Shown here piece after piece: positions 27,120-35,893 of a DNA stretch of 64,000 nt. The notes below the pieces were generated by a model, which had not been told where the DNA came from, ran no database searches, and saw only the letters and a program-made list of their open reading frames with translations. A program made the position numbers and the translations under genes. Origin of the DNA: Tissierella_A sp964489715 (GTDB lineage Bacteria > Bacillota > Clostridia > Tissierellales > Tissierellaceae); contig CAZBAK010000002.1 of assembly GCA_964489715.1 (NCBI GenBank), forward strand, positions 1 to 64,000, written 5' to 3'. Position 1 is the stretch's first letter. Every line of letters begins with the position of its first letter.

Positions 27120-28235
27120 ATGATAATAGGAATTCCAAAGGAAATAAAGTCGCAGGAAAATAGAGTTTCCCTAACTCCTGCTGGAGTAGATGCATTTAAA
27201 AGAGCAGGTCATAGTGTATTGGTGGAAAAAGGAGCCGGAATTGGAGCTGGTTTTCTAGACCTTGAATACAAAGAATTCGGTGCAGAGATTATAGATAGTA
27301 GGGATGAGGTTTGGGAAAAGGCAGATATGATTTTAAAGGTTAAGGAACCCTTAAAGGAAGAATTCAAGTTCTTTAGAGATGATCTTATAATCTTTACCTA
27401 TTTACATCTTGCAAATGAATTAGATCTGACAAAATCTCTTGTAGATTCTAAAACCACAGCTATAGCCTATGAAACTGTTCAATTAGAAAATAGGACTCTT
27501 CCTCTATTGACACCTATGAGTGAAATTGCTGGAAGAATGGCAGTTCAACACGGGGCAATATATTTAGAAAAAATTTACGGTGGTAAAGGTAAACTTATAG
27601 ACGGTGTTCCAGGAGTGCCTCCTGCTCACGTGGTTGTAGTAGGTGCAGGTATAGTGGGTACTGGAGCTATAAGGCGAGCAATAGGCCTAGGAGCTAGGGT
27701 TACAGTTCTAGATATAGATATAAACCGCCTTACTTATCTTGGAGAAGTATTTATGGGTAGAATCGAAACACTTTATTCAAATAATTACAATATGACCAAG
27801 GCCATAGAGTCAGCAGATTTAGTAGTAGGAGCTGTACTTATACCTGGTTCAAGAGCACCTAAGCTCATAACTGAAGATATGGTAAAAAACATGGAAGCTG
27901 GAAGCGTTATTGTTGACGTTGCCATAGACCAGGGTGGATGTGTGGAAACCATTGAAAGTGCTACATCCCATGATAATCCTATATTTGTAATTCACGATAT
28001 AATTCACTATGCAGTTGCAAACATACCAGGAGCAGTGGCGCAGACTTCAACTCTTGCCCTTACCAATGTTACCCTTCCCTATGCCCTTAGAATTGCAAAT
28101 ATGGGTTGGAAAGAAGCTGCTAAGGCTGATAAGGCTCTAGCTAAGGGTGTAAACATAGCCCAGGGACAGGTAGTTTACCAGGCTGTTGCTGAAACATTTA
28201 ATATGGAATATAAATCTCTAGAAGATATAATTTAA
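27120..28235 (+). CDS. ald: Alanine dehydrogenase
   Basis: NAD-dependent interconversion of alanine with pyruvate and ammonia. 371 residues starting MIIGIPKEIKSQENRVSLTP; substrate lysine in MILKVKEPLKEEF, catalytic His in TYLHLANE, Rossmann loop VVVGAGIVGTGAIRRAIGLG, and Asp in VIVDVAIDQGGC. An AAAGGAGGAG site precedes the ATG. It is monocistronic, with a perfect terminator at its end. In an amino-acid fermenter it would serve alanine oxidation or ammonia assimilation. Confidence 0.97.
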   Translation: MIIGIPKEIKSQENRVSLTPAGVDAFKRAGHSVLVEKGAGIGAGFLDLEYKEFGAEIIDSRDEVWEKADMILKVKEPLKEEFKFFRDDLIIFTYLHLANELDLTKSLVDSKTTAIAYETVQLENRTLPLLTPMSEIAGRMAVQHGAIYLEKIYGGKGKLIDGVPGVPPAHVVVVGAGIVGTGAIRRAIGLGARVTVLDIDINRLTYLGEVFMGRIETLYSNNYNMTKAIESADLVVGAVLIPGSRAPKLITEDMVKNMEAGSVIVDVAIDQGGCVETIESATSHDNPIFVIHDIIHYAVANIPGAVAQTSTLALTNVTLPYALRIANMGWKEAAKADKALAKGVNIAQGQVVYQAVAETFNMEYKSLEDII

Positions 28236-28276
28236 AAGTTAAGATCAATATATTTTTTATATTGATCTTAACTTTT
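28234..28276 (+). terminator. Terminator of ald
   Basis: Perfect 18-bp or longer hairpin around AAAAGTTAAGATCAATATA with a T-rich loop and tail, overlapping the last stop codon bases of ald. Confidence 0.9.
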
Positions 28277-28311
28277 ATTTAAATAGAAGAAATATTTGAA
28301 AGGAGGATTTT

Positions 28312-28698
28312 TTGAATACAACACTATTGGCAGTTAATGGAACACTAATGAGGGACCTAGAGTTAAATAAAAATCTTATCAATATAGGAGCAAGCTATGT
28401 CAGAGAAGACCGGACTGATAAGTGTTATAGACTATGGAGTATAGACGATATACACCCTGCCATGATAAGAGTAGAAGATGCTGGCAATAATATTGACCTA
28501 GAAATATGGAAAGTTCCCAACGAAAGCTTGGCAAGCTTGCTTTTAAATGAGCCTCCAGGATTGGCTATTGGCAAAGTTATACTAGAAGATAAAAGTATGG
28601 TATTAGGAGTAATTGGAGAGTCTATTCTATGCCAGGGAAAATTAGAAATAACTGAACATGGGGGATGGCGTTCCTATATGGAAAAGAAGGCTAAATAG
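28312..28698 (+). CDS. Stand-alone AtzF C-terminal-like (gamma-glutamylcyclotransferase fold) protein
   Basis: 128 residues resembling the C-terminal domain of allophanate hydrolase AtzF: TLLAVNGTLMRDLELNKNL at the start, then YRLWSIDDIHPAMIRV, and GLAIGKVILEDKSMVLGV with ITEHGGWRSY at the end. In AtzF that domain decarboxylates an amide intermediate; free-standing copies have no assigned role. No urea amidolyase genes are nearby. It starts with TTG behind AGGAGG and has its own downstream terminator. Confidence 0.75.
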   Translation: MNTTLLAVNGTLMRDLELNKNLINIGASYVREDRTDKCYRLWSIDDIHPAMIRVEDAGNNIDLEIWKVPNESLASLLLNEPPGLAIGKVILEDKSMVLGVIGESILCQGKLEITEHGGWRSYMEKKAK

Positions 28699-28712
28699 CC
28701 TTATAAAACTAG

Positions 28713-28767
28713 AAAAGCTTTAAGAATTTAAATCTATTTTTATAGATTTAAATTCCTAAAGCTTTTT
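28713..28767. terminator. Bidirectional terminator
   Basis: Long imperfect hairpin of AAAAGCTTTAAGAATTTAAAT type with T runs on both sides, between the plus-strand AtzF-C-like gene and the minus-strand HAD gene. Confidence 0.85.
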
Positions 28768-28781
28768 AACTCTAGTAGAGC

Positions 28782-29564
28782 TTATATTTGCTTTAATATA
28801 TTATATACTCCTTCTTCATTGTTTGTAAAGTCTGATACATTATGGAAATTTTCCAAGAGAAGGGGGTCGCTATTTTTCATAGCTATACCCTTTCCAGCAA
28901 ATTCTAACATGCTTAAATCATTATAACTATTGCCTATGGCCAGTATATTTTCACTCTTTATATTTAAATGCTTTTTCAAGATCTTAAGACCTTCAGCCTT
29001 TGATATTCCCTTTGGTATAAATTCAACTGCTCCAGGAATAGCTGTTGTTGTTTCCACATCTAAATAACTAAATTTATTTAATTCTTTTTCTGTTATCTCT
29101 TTTTTAAAGTAAATAAGCAGTAGATTTATATCTTCTTTTATATCCTTTTCTAGATTCTCTACAATCTTATACTTAACTCCTATCTTATGGGCTATCTTAT
29201 CATTTATTTTGCTTTCAACATTTGTATAAAATATATCATCTATAAAGGCTAGAGTATATAGGTTATTCAATTCCCCATAGTCTAGAACTTCTTTTACATA
29301 CTCAATTGGAAACTTACAATTCTTTATTTCCCTACCATCTCCTAGGACCACCTTACATCCATTATGAGAAATTATAGGAAGATCTAGGCCTATTTGTTTC
29401 ATTATCTTCTTAGCTCCAGCGTGAGCCCTGCCAGTTACTAGGGATATTTCTATATCCCTCTTTTTAAGATCCTTTATTATATCAATGGTCTTTTGGGAAA
29501 CTTTTAATTTATCATCTATAAGTGTACCATCTATATCTATGGCAATTAACTTTATATCTTTCAT
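28782..29564 (-). CDS. HAD-superfamily Cof-type phosphatase
   Basis: 260 residues. Nucleophile motif LIAIDIDGTLID at the N terminus, motif II in ISLVTGRAH, C2-type cap in the middle, and motif III/IV KAEGLKILKKHL plus ILAIGNSYNDLSML. Cof-type enzymes dephosphorylate small sugar phosphates, FMN or PLP; the substrate cannot be read from sequence. It begins two bases after the MFS gene, so the two are one operon. Confidence 0.9.
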   Translation of the reverse strand: MKDIKLIAIDIDGTLIDDKLKVSQKTIDIIKDLKKRDIEISLVTGRAHAGAKKIMKQIGLDLPIISHNGCKVVLGDGREIKNCKFPIEYVKEVLDYGELNNLYTLAFIDDIFYTNVESKINDKIAHKIGVKYKIVENLEKDIKEDINLLLIYFKKEITEKELNKFSYLDVETTTAIPGAVEFIPKGISKAEGLKILKKHLNIKSENILAIGNSYNDLSMLEFAGKGIAMKNSDPLLLENFHNVSDFTNNEEGVYNILKQI

Positions 29565-29566
29565 AT

Positions 29567-30751
29567 TTAAATCTCTCCTCTTCTAGTCCTAAAATAATTA
29601 TAAGCTGATAGGATAAAAGCTATACTTAGTGATATAGCCGCAATTAAAAAGGGCATCTTACTGCTTATACTATAGGAAAATCCAGCTACTATAGCCCCAG
29701 TCATCTCTCCTAGGGATTTCATAGCATTGAATATACCAGTCATAAATCCAATATCTTTCATTTCCCCCTCTACAGCAAAGCCTTGCAGGATTGGAAGTAA
29801 TATAGTATATAGGGTAAAAAATAAAAAACTATAGAGGAAAAATGGTAGCCTAGAGGAATTTAGAAATAGAAGATAGGCAAATATTCCATTAAAGAGCAGT
29901 ATAAAGACCATGGATTTTTTTATATCTGTCTTTTTTATAATCCAAACATTTATACTTAAATTGGCTATCAATCCTATTATACCAACTATTGCCTTCCAAA
30001 TACCATTTACAATTGGGGGCATATTGAGTTCTGCCTTTAAATAGTAATTAAATGCATTATTGTTACCACTATAGGCTATACCAACAAAGAAGGTAATAAG
30101 TAAAAATATCACTATCCATATATTAAATACTCCCTCAGTTTCTTTAGCATCCCTTACTATATTCCAAATAAATTTAGTCTTTCTGCTAGTGTCTCCAAGG
30201 CTATGTGGATTAGTTTCATCTATAAATAATCTTATCCCCAAAGACAGCACTATCATTAACAAGCCCTGGATAAGAAAAACTGTCTGAGGAGTAAAGTATC
30301 CTAAGAGTCCGCCTAGTAGAAAACCTATGGCAGAACAAACACTAAGAATAGCTGAATACCTTGCCATTACAAGCTTTTTATTCTCTTCATTACTTACATC
30401 CACCAGGGCAGACATAAAGCCTACATGAAAGCCTCCTGCAGCTGCTCCTGCTAACAATCTTAAAACAAGTATTCCAAAGACAGAAGTTACCAGGGAAAAA
30501 CTCATCTGAACAATCCCATATAAAAATGTAGCCAGGATCAATGTTGTCTTTCTCTTTCCCTTATCTCCTATACTACCCCAAATTGGCGCAGTTATAAATA
30601 TTGCAAATACCATAGCTGCATAGGATGTTCCAAATATATGATCAGGTAAATTTAAGCCTGTAAAATAGGAAGGTGTTACAGGATGGTGAAGATTTACCAG
30701 TATCCATAAAACACCACTTAAAAACAAGATCTTTTTAGCTTGATTTTTCAT
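29567..30751 (-). CDS. Major facilitator superfamily transporter
   Basis: 394 residues with about twelve membrane helices. The helix 2-3 loop GSIGDKGKRKTTLILAT is the MFS signature, and RLLAGAAAGGFHVGFMSALV is characteristic of drug/multisubstrate subfamilies. The substrate is unknown. It is the first gene of a two-gene unit with a HAD phosphatase. Confidence 0.85.
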   Translation of the reverse strand: MKNQAKKILFLSGVLWILVNLHHPVTPSYFTGLNLPDHIFGTSYAAMVFAIFITAPIWGSIGDKGKRKTTLILATFLYGIVQMSFSLVTSVFGILVLRLLAGAAAGGFHVGFMSALVDVSNEENKKLVMARYSAILSVCSAIGFLLGGLLGYFTPQTVFLIQGLLMIVLSLGIRLFIDETNPHSLGDTSRKTKFIWNIVRDAKETEGVFNIWIVIFLLITFFVGIAYSGNNNAFNYYLKAELNMPPIVNGIWKAIVGIIGLIANLSINVWIIKKTDIKKSMVFILLFNGIFAYLLFLNSSRLPFFLYSFLFFTLYTILLPILQGFAVEGEMKDIGFMTGIFNAMKSLGEMTGAIVAGFSYSISSKMPFLIAAISLSIAFILSAYNYFRTRRGEI

Positions 30752-30871
30752 AAAACTCCAACTTTCTAAACTTCTATATTCTTAATCATATTATAGCATA
30801 AGATCCCCTAGCTTTCTTACTATCTGGACATTGGGATCAAAGGCGAATTAAATATACAATTATTTTTCTAT

Positions 30872-30901
30872 GTAGGGGAGATCTTAGATCTCCCGGCTTT
30901 T
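30872..30901. repeat. Inverted repeat, left copy (terminator-like)
   Basis: 30 bases, itself containing a palindrome GGGAGATCT-TA-AGATCTCCC followed by GGCTTTT on the plus strand. An exact copy lies in opposite orientation at 32321-32350, so the pair brackets the serpin gene with the T-rich ends facing inward. No target duplication is evident. Confidence 0.9.
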
Positions 30902-30938
30902 CTTTAAAGTGAAAATATGATTTATATGGAAGAAACTC

Positions 30939-32255
30939 TTATTCTTCCGCCATTTTACTTGGATTGTCCATTATCCCTAAAAATACAGCTAGGCCTGTAT
31001 CTTTATCTAGGATACTATATACAAATGGCCTGTTAAAGTCTATAGTTGGCGATAGACTTGTAACATCTATTTGAGCTTCTACAACACTTGCAGCCTCAGT
31101 ACCCTCTTCATCTACCTTGATATATGTCTTTTGAATCATCTTTGATAGATATATATTGCCACTACTTTCTCCCATCTTTTCTAGGCTATTTACCTGTGGG
31201 TCAAATATTCTTTCTATTCCCATATCTTTTAAATCATTATCCAATCTATTCTCAAAGCTTACTTCAAACTTTGGCAGTATAATATTTAGTCTCTCTTTTT
31301 CTATACTATTTATCCTTTTACCTATCTCTTCCATATCTAATCCCTTTACATAATCCCTAATATCAATTCCTTCCCTTGGCATTAAGGCCATAAAAGAGTA
31401 TCTACTATCCTTATAGGGAAGTACTATAAGTGATTCTTCTTCATTTATTATGCTTTTAACTTCAAATGTATTAGACATCTTTTCAACTTCTAGGGAATCA
31501 TTTTCCAAGAAGAAATCTCCCCTAAAGCTCTTATCTTTAGGGAAGGGCGTTTCCCATTTAGCATCAAAATATATAGTTGAAAATAAGTACATTACAGTCT
31601 TTTCATCTATTTGATCTAGCATCTTATTTATTTTTGAATTTGTAGCATCCCTTACCCACTGGTTTATAAGCTTGGGAGCTTCCTTATTTTCAAAGTCAAT
31701 TTTATAGGCTCCAGCCCCATAATAGTTTTTATTCTTTTGTAAAAAATCATCCTTGGCTTTAAAGTCTCTGTCATACCATATAGAGTTTGATATATTAAAA
31801 CTTGTATCTCCTTCAACTTCACTTATTTCTCCTATTAAATCTCTATAGTAGCGATTTAACTCTTCTCCCTTAGTGTCATCCTCATTAATAGCTAAAAATA
31901 TCTCTTCCCTAGCTTCTTTATCTGCCCCATTTGCTAGTAGACCTAAGGCCAAGTAAACTGGTATAGGTGAATAGACAGGGTTTTCATCTTCTAAGAGTCT
32001 TTCAAATAAGTCTAAGGAAAATTCAAGCTTTCCTTCTATAAAACTTTCAGGCAAGTCACCTGCTAGTTGACTATTTTCTTCCTCAAAATCCTCCATTAGG
32101 TTTTCAGCAAAAACACCATCTAGCTTTGGATCGTCACTATTTTCAATCTCCTGAACTACTGGAAACATATATCTTAGTATAAAGACTAGTAGTATGGCAA
32201 CTACTATGGTTATAGCTATTACAATAAGCTTCTTATTAGATTCTTCCAAATCCAT
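30939..32255 (-). CDS. Serpin, membrane-anchored
   Basis: 438 residues of the serpin protease-inhibitor family. A single helix at about 9-31 should anchor or export it, leaving the fold outside. Family marks include SNSIWYDRDF, YLFSTIYFDAKWETPF and the C-terminal FNRPFVYSILDKDTG. The reactive-loop hinge EEGTEAASVV (385-392) keeps small residues expected of an inhibitory serpin; by alpha-1-antitrypsin spacing the scissile bond falls near Thr399-Ser400. GGAG is only two bases before the ATG, so a TTG two codons later is another possible start. Confidence 0.93.
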   Translation of the reverse strand: MDLEESNKKLIVIAITIVVAILLVFILRYMFPVVQEIENSDDPKLDGVFAENLMEDFEEENSQLAGDLPESFIEGKLEFSLDLFERLLEDENPVYSPIPVYLALGLLANGADKEAREEIFLAINEDDTKGEELNRYYRDLIGEISEVEGDTSFNISNSIWYDRDFKAKDDFLQKNKNYYGAGAYKIDFENKEAPKLINQWVRDATNSKINKMLDQIDEKTVMYLFSTIYFDAKWETPFPKDKSFRGDFFLENDSLEVEKMSNTFEVKSIINEEESLIVLPYKDSRYSFMALMPREGIDIRDYVKGLDMEEIGKRINSIEKERLNIILPKFEVSFENRLDNDLKDMGIERIFDPQVNSLEKMGESSGNIYLSKMIQKTYIKVDEEGTEAASVVEAQIDVTSLSPTIDFNRPFVYSILDKDTGLAVFLGIMDNPSKMAEE

Positions 32256-32320
32256 CTCTCCTTTTTATTATTTACATACTATAACACCTATACCCAGGGA
32301 CAAGTTTTTTTAATAAAGAA

Positions 32321-32350
32321 AAAAGCCGGGAGATCTAAGATCTCCCCTAC
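32321..32350. repeat. Inverted repeat, right copy (terminator-like)
   Basis: Reverse complement of 30872-30901, all 30 bases. Read on the minus strand it is a hairpin plus T run (GGCTTTTTTC) placed just upstream of the serpin gene, where it would block read-through from psuKG. Confidence 0.9.
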
Positions 32351-32469
32351 TTGTAATAAAGCTACTTGTAGTAAAGGTCAGTGTAAAGGTCAGTTTTTAG
32401 TTGGCTTTTGATCTCTAGAGTAAATTAAAACATTTTACACTATGTAGACTAAAACAATAAATAGACAAC

Positions 32470-32502
32470 AAAATAGTCTGGTGAGCTTCACCAGACTATT
32501 TT
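32470..32502 (-). terminator. Terminator after psuG
   Basis: Perfect hairpin AAAATAGTCTGGTGA/TCACCAGACTATTTT with a three-base loop, 15 bases after the psuG stop. It is symmetric and may work both ways. Confidence 0.9.
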
Positions 32503-32516
32503 CAATCAAATGTCTT

Positions 32517-33434
32517 CTATAATTTAGCAAGTTCTACTGCAATTTTAGCTCCAACTTTTGCATTGTTGTATACCAGCTCTATATTTGCATCTAAACTATC
32601 TCCCTTTGTTATATCCTTTACCTTTGCCAGTAAGAAAGGAGTACTATCTTTTCCCTTTATTCCTTTTTCCTTAGCTTCTTCTACAGCTTCTTGAATTGCT
32701 CCATTGATAAGATCATAATCCATTTGGAACTCTTCTGGAATTGGATTTGCTACAACTACTCCCCCATGAAGATTTAAATCCCACTTTGATTTTAAAACTG
32801 ATGCTATATCTCTTGGAGATCCTATATTATAATCTACTCCAAATCCACTTTTTCTAGTATAAAAAGCTGGAAGTTCGTCCACTCCAAATCCTATTACTGG
32901 AACACCAGCTGTTTCAAGATATTCCAATGTAAGGCCTATATCAAGTATTGACTTAGCTCCTGCACAAACTACTGCTACATCTGTACTTGCAAGTTCTTCC
33001 AAGTCTGCTGATATATCAAAGCTCTCCTCTGCACCTCTATGAACTCCACCTATACCTCCTGTAGCAAACACCTTAATACCTGCTAGATGGGATAATATCA
33101 TAGTTGCCGCAACAGTTGTTGCTCCGTCTTTTTTGCTAGCTACAATAAATGGTATATCTCTTCTTGAAGTTTTAACTACATCTTCACCTTTTTTTCCAAG
33201 ATATTCTATCTCATCTTTAGTAAGACCTACCTTTAGTTTACCATCTAGTATTGCAATAGTAGCTGGAACTGCTCCATTTTCTCTTATAATTTCCTCTACC
33301 TTTAATGCTGTCTCAACATTTTTAGGATATGGCATACCATGTGAAATTATTGTGGACTCTAAAGATACCACCGCTTTACCTTCTTCTAAGGCTAAAGCTA
33401 CCTCTTCATTAATATCTAAATATTTTTCTAACAT
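32517..33434 (-). CDS. psuG: Pseudouridine-5'-phosphate glycosidase
   Basis: Splits the C-C glycosidic bond of pseudouridine 5'-phosphate to uracil and ribose 5-phosphate. 305 residues: VSLESTIISHGMPYPKN, ATTVAATMILSHLAGIKVFA, TGGIGGVHRGAEESFDISAD and the GHGGVVVANPIP-like LHGGVVVANPIPEEF are family signatures. Its ATG overlaps the psuK stop by seven bases. The products feed upp and rpiB, both in this window. Confidence 0.96.
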   Translation of the reverse strand: MLEKYLDINEEVALALEEGKAVVSLESTIISHGMPYPKNVETALKVEEIIRENGAVPATIAILDGKLKVGLTKDEIEYLGKKGEDVVKTSRRDIPFIVASKKDGATTVAATMILSHLAGIKVFATGGIGGVHRGAEESFDISADLEELASTDVAVVCAGAKSILDIGLTLEYLETAGVPVIGFGVDELPAFYTRKSGFGVDYNIGSPRDIASVLKSKWDLNLHGGVVVANPIPEEFQMDYDLINGAIQEAVEEAKEKGIKGKDSTPFLLAKVKDITKGDSLDANIELVYNNAKVGAKIAVELAKL

Positions 33435-34375
33435 AATTGAACTTCCTCCAGTTTTTTTTCTATATTTTTTATACTCATATTGGGATTTATAGTATCTTCA
33501 TGACTTAGTGCTAAAAGTGATGCTCCAATTCCAAGCCTTGCCCTTTCCTTTATATCCAATCCCTTGATATGTCCATAGGCAAGTGCAGCTATAAAGGAGT
33601 CTCCTGCTCCTGTAGCATTTGTTATATTGGTCTTTTTCGCCTTTAATCTCTGAATCTTCTTGCCATCACTAAAGACTACTCCATCTTTAGAAAGTGTGAT
33701 AAATACATTTTCTACTCCTTTAGAGTGAAAGAAGTCTATGGCCTTTTCTATATCTTCATGGTCTTTTATTTCCATGCCAGTTAGTATTTCAGCTTCTATC
33801 TTATTAGGTTTTATAGTATTAAAAAGTCCTATTAGATCCCTTACCTTTTTAGCCTTTTCACTAGAAACTGTGTCTAAAAAGAAATCTGTGTTTTTAAAGT
33901 TATTTAAGATATACTCTATACTATCCTTTGGAATATTTGTATCTATAACACAGACCCTAGAGTTTTCGATCTTTTCTCTTTTACTCTCTATGAATTCTAT
34001 ATCCATTTTCTCAATATTGTCCATGCTAGATAGGGCTATTTCCATATCCCCTTCACCATCTAGTATAGAAAGATATATAGAGGTGCTTTGATCTTCCAAT
34101 ATTAAAGTGTCTTCTAGATTTAGGCCAATCTCCTTTGACTTATTTAATATCAATTCTCCATAGGGGTCATCACCTATTATAGATATCAAGTGAGTATCTA
34201 CTCCAAGCCTAACTAGATTTTCAGCTATATTTCTTCCTACCCCACCAAGAGATGTCTTTACATTGCCAATATTAGAATCATGATAGATCAGATCTTTTTT
34301 AGGTATACCAAGGATGTCAATATTAGTTCCTCCTACTACAGTTATATATTCATCTTTGATTTTTATATTTTTCAC
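33428..34375 (-). CDS. psuK: PfkB-family pseudouridine kinase
   Basis: Phosphorylates pseudouridine before PsuG acts. 315 residues of the ribokinase fold: VVGGTNIDILG near the start, LGGVGRNIAENLVRLG, and the anion-hole/catalytic Asp in NATGAGDSFIAALAYG. Coupling to psuG by a seven-base overlap supports the specific role over a general sugar kinase. No dedicated transporter lies next to the pair. Confidence 0.9.
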   Translation of the reverse strand: MKNIKIKDEYITVVGGTNIDILGIPKKDLIYHDSNIGNVKTSLGGVGRNIAENLVRLGVDTHLISIIGDDPYGELILNKSKEIGLNLEDTLILEDQSTSIYLSILDGEGDMEIALSSMDNIEKMDIEFIESKREKIENSRVCVIDTNIPKDSIEYILNNFKNTDFFLDTVSSEKAKKVRDLIGLFNTIKPNKIEAEILTGMEIKDHEDIEKAIDFFHSKGVENVFITLSKDGVVFSDGKKIQRLKAKKTNITNATGAGDSFIAALAYGHIKGLDIKERARLGIGASLLALSHEDTINPNMSIKNIEKKLEEVQLC

Positions 34376-34471
34376 CTTCCTTCTATCTGATTTATAATCT
34401 TTACTTGATTAATATGAAGCTAGCATAAATTTTCTACATTATATCTACATTATATCATAATTTAGATTGGG

Positions 34472-34513
34472 ATATGAAAAAACCTTTATATTTATATAAA
34501 GGTTTTTTCATAT
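34472..34513. terminator. Bidirectional terminator
   Basis: Hairpin ATATGAAAAAACCTTTATA/TATAAAGGTTTTTTCATAT just after the YfjL-like gene. It ends the sigma-factor operon before psuKG. Confidence 0.9.
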
Positions 34514-34518
34514 TATTT

Positions 34519-35358
34519 TTATTTACTATCTTCCTCAAATTCTTCTATTTCTTCTTGCTTTTTTTCATCTTCCACTCTATAAAAGATCTTTGTTTCTTTT
34601 ATGTTTTCTTCTACTCTTTCTTCTAAGTTTTCTGCATATATATCTTGGTATAAAAAATCTCTTATCATTAGGGAAGCCTGTTCTTCATTCTCAGGCTGAT
34701 TTTCATAGTTCTCTGATCTAGCTTCATTTAAATCAATTTCTATATGATAGAAGGGAATATCTTCCCTATCAAATAAATTCTTTATTTCAAGAAGTTTTTC
34801 TGCCATGACTTTTGAATTTCTAGTCTCTCTTTCAAGGCTTACTGTTACCCTTCCTAGGCTTTTAGCTAGCTCTTTTATATCATATACTCCATCTATCTCC
34901 AAATAGCTAAGATCATCATTTTTATCTATAAAATTTCCAAAGATAAATTCTCTTTCTTTAAGCCCCATCTTAGGCATGATTTTATTTTCCACTAACTTGC
35001 TGTATTCTTCATTTATTCTCTGCCAAGTATTCCACTTGCTCTCTACTGCATCTTCATAACTATCGTACTGGAGCTCCCCCCTCCAATTGTAGCTCATCTC
35101 AAAATGAGTATCTATACTCCTATTAGATCTAGCTTCTACAAGATATCTTCCATCTTTAAAATTATAATATGCATCTTCAACCCTTAAATCTAGATCACTA
35201 TACTTCTCTTCTATATCTCTACTTGCTGCCCTATTTGCAAGTATCTTTGAAAGAGGATTTCCAACAAATCCATTTGCTATAAATAAGACTAGTCCTATAA
35301 GAACAAGGGCTAGGACCCCTGCAGCTATTCTTTTGTTTTTACTTCTTTTAGTTTTCAT
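34519..35358 (-). CDS. Membrane-anchored YfjL-like protein, third gene of the sigma operon
   Basis: About 279 residues: positively charged N terminus, one membrane helix (about 10-32), NPLSKILANRAASRDIEEKY, then a soluble part with YYNFKDGRYLVEARSNRSID and a Glu-rich tail. This layout resembles Bacillus YfjL-like proteins, whose role is unknown; recognition is moderate. The start is the ATG at 35356-35358, with GGGAGGA six bases upstream, rather than an ATG eight codons earlier. It overlaps the anti-sigma gene by 11 bases. Confidence 0.75.
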   Translation of the reverse strand: MKTKRSKNKRIAAGVLALVLIGLVLFIANGFVGNPLSKILANRAASRDIEEKYSDLDLRVEDAYYNFKDGRYLVEARSNRSIDTHFEMSYNWRGELQYDSYEDAVESKWNTWQRINEEYSKLVENKIMPKMGLKEREFIFGNFIDKNDDLSYLEIDGVYDIKELAKSLGRVTVSLERETRNSKVMAEKLLEIKNLFDREDIPFYHIEIDLNEARSENYENQPENEEQASLMIRDFLYQDIYAENLEERVEENIKETKIFYRVEDEKKQEEIEEFEEDSK

Positions 35359-35893
35359 AATTGTCCTCCCTTCCAAAGGCATAGTTTAGGAAAAAGCCTA
35401 TGATTAAGCCAAGACCACAAAGTCCTGTATAAATTACTGACCAGTAGATAGGTATAACTATTATATTTCTTAAGCCTAGTCCCATGATTCCTTCACCTAT
35501 ATACTGGATTAAGAGCCATATATAGGAAAAAGTAAATAGACCAAGAAGAAGCAAATATGACCTTTCTCTTAAGGCAAAATATCCTAGTATGCCAACCCCA
35601 GGCATGATCAAGATGTTGTAAAATATTCCCATAGTATTTGATAAAGCAAGCCCCAACATTGATACTATAACACTTGCAATTAATAGGACTATAAAAATTT
35701 GTTTTTTTATTTTCTTTAAAAGCTTTTTTTCATCCATCTCTATCTCTCTATTTTCAAAGGAGTTATAAAGTTCTCTACATTCTCTGCAGTTCTCTATATG
35801 TTCTTCTACTAACAAGATGCTGGCTTCACTTGCTACCCTATCCTTTACAAGAGGAATTAGGTCTAGGCAAACATCACATGAAATTTTATTCAT
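35348..35893 (-). CDS. Zinc-finger anti-sigma factor, multi-span membrane type
   Basis: About 181 residues. The N terminus has the HxxxCxxC anti-sigma zinc motif (zf-HC2): Cys6, Cys9, His32, Cys36 and Cys39, in CDVCLDL and HIENCRECREL. Five membrane helices follow (about 62-175). It should hold the ECF sigma encoded just upstream at the membrane until a signal releases it. The second of two close ATG codons is better spaced from GGAGG and is taken as the start. Confidence 0.88.
   Translation of the reverse strand: MNKISCDVCLDLIPLVKDRVASEASILLVEEHIENCRECRELYNSFENREIEMDEKKLLKKIKKQIFIVLLIASVIVSMLGLALSNTMGIFYNILIMPGVGILGYFALRERSYLLLLGLFTFSYIWLLIQYIGEGIMGLGLRNIIVIPIYWSVIYTGLCGLGLIIGFFLNYAFGREDNYEN

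Noticed and set aside
32351..32400. Short direct repeats (GCTACTTGTA, AAAGGTCAGT) near the right serpin repeat
   Set aside because: Two imperfect copies only, too short to call an array or attachment site.
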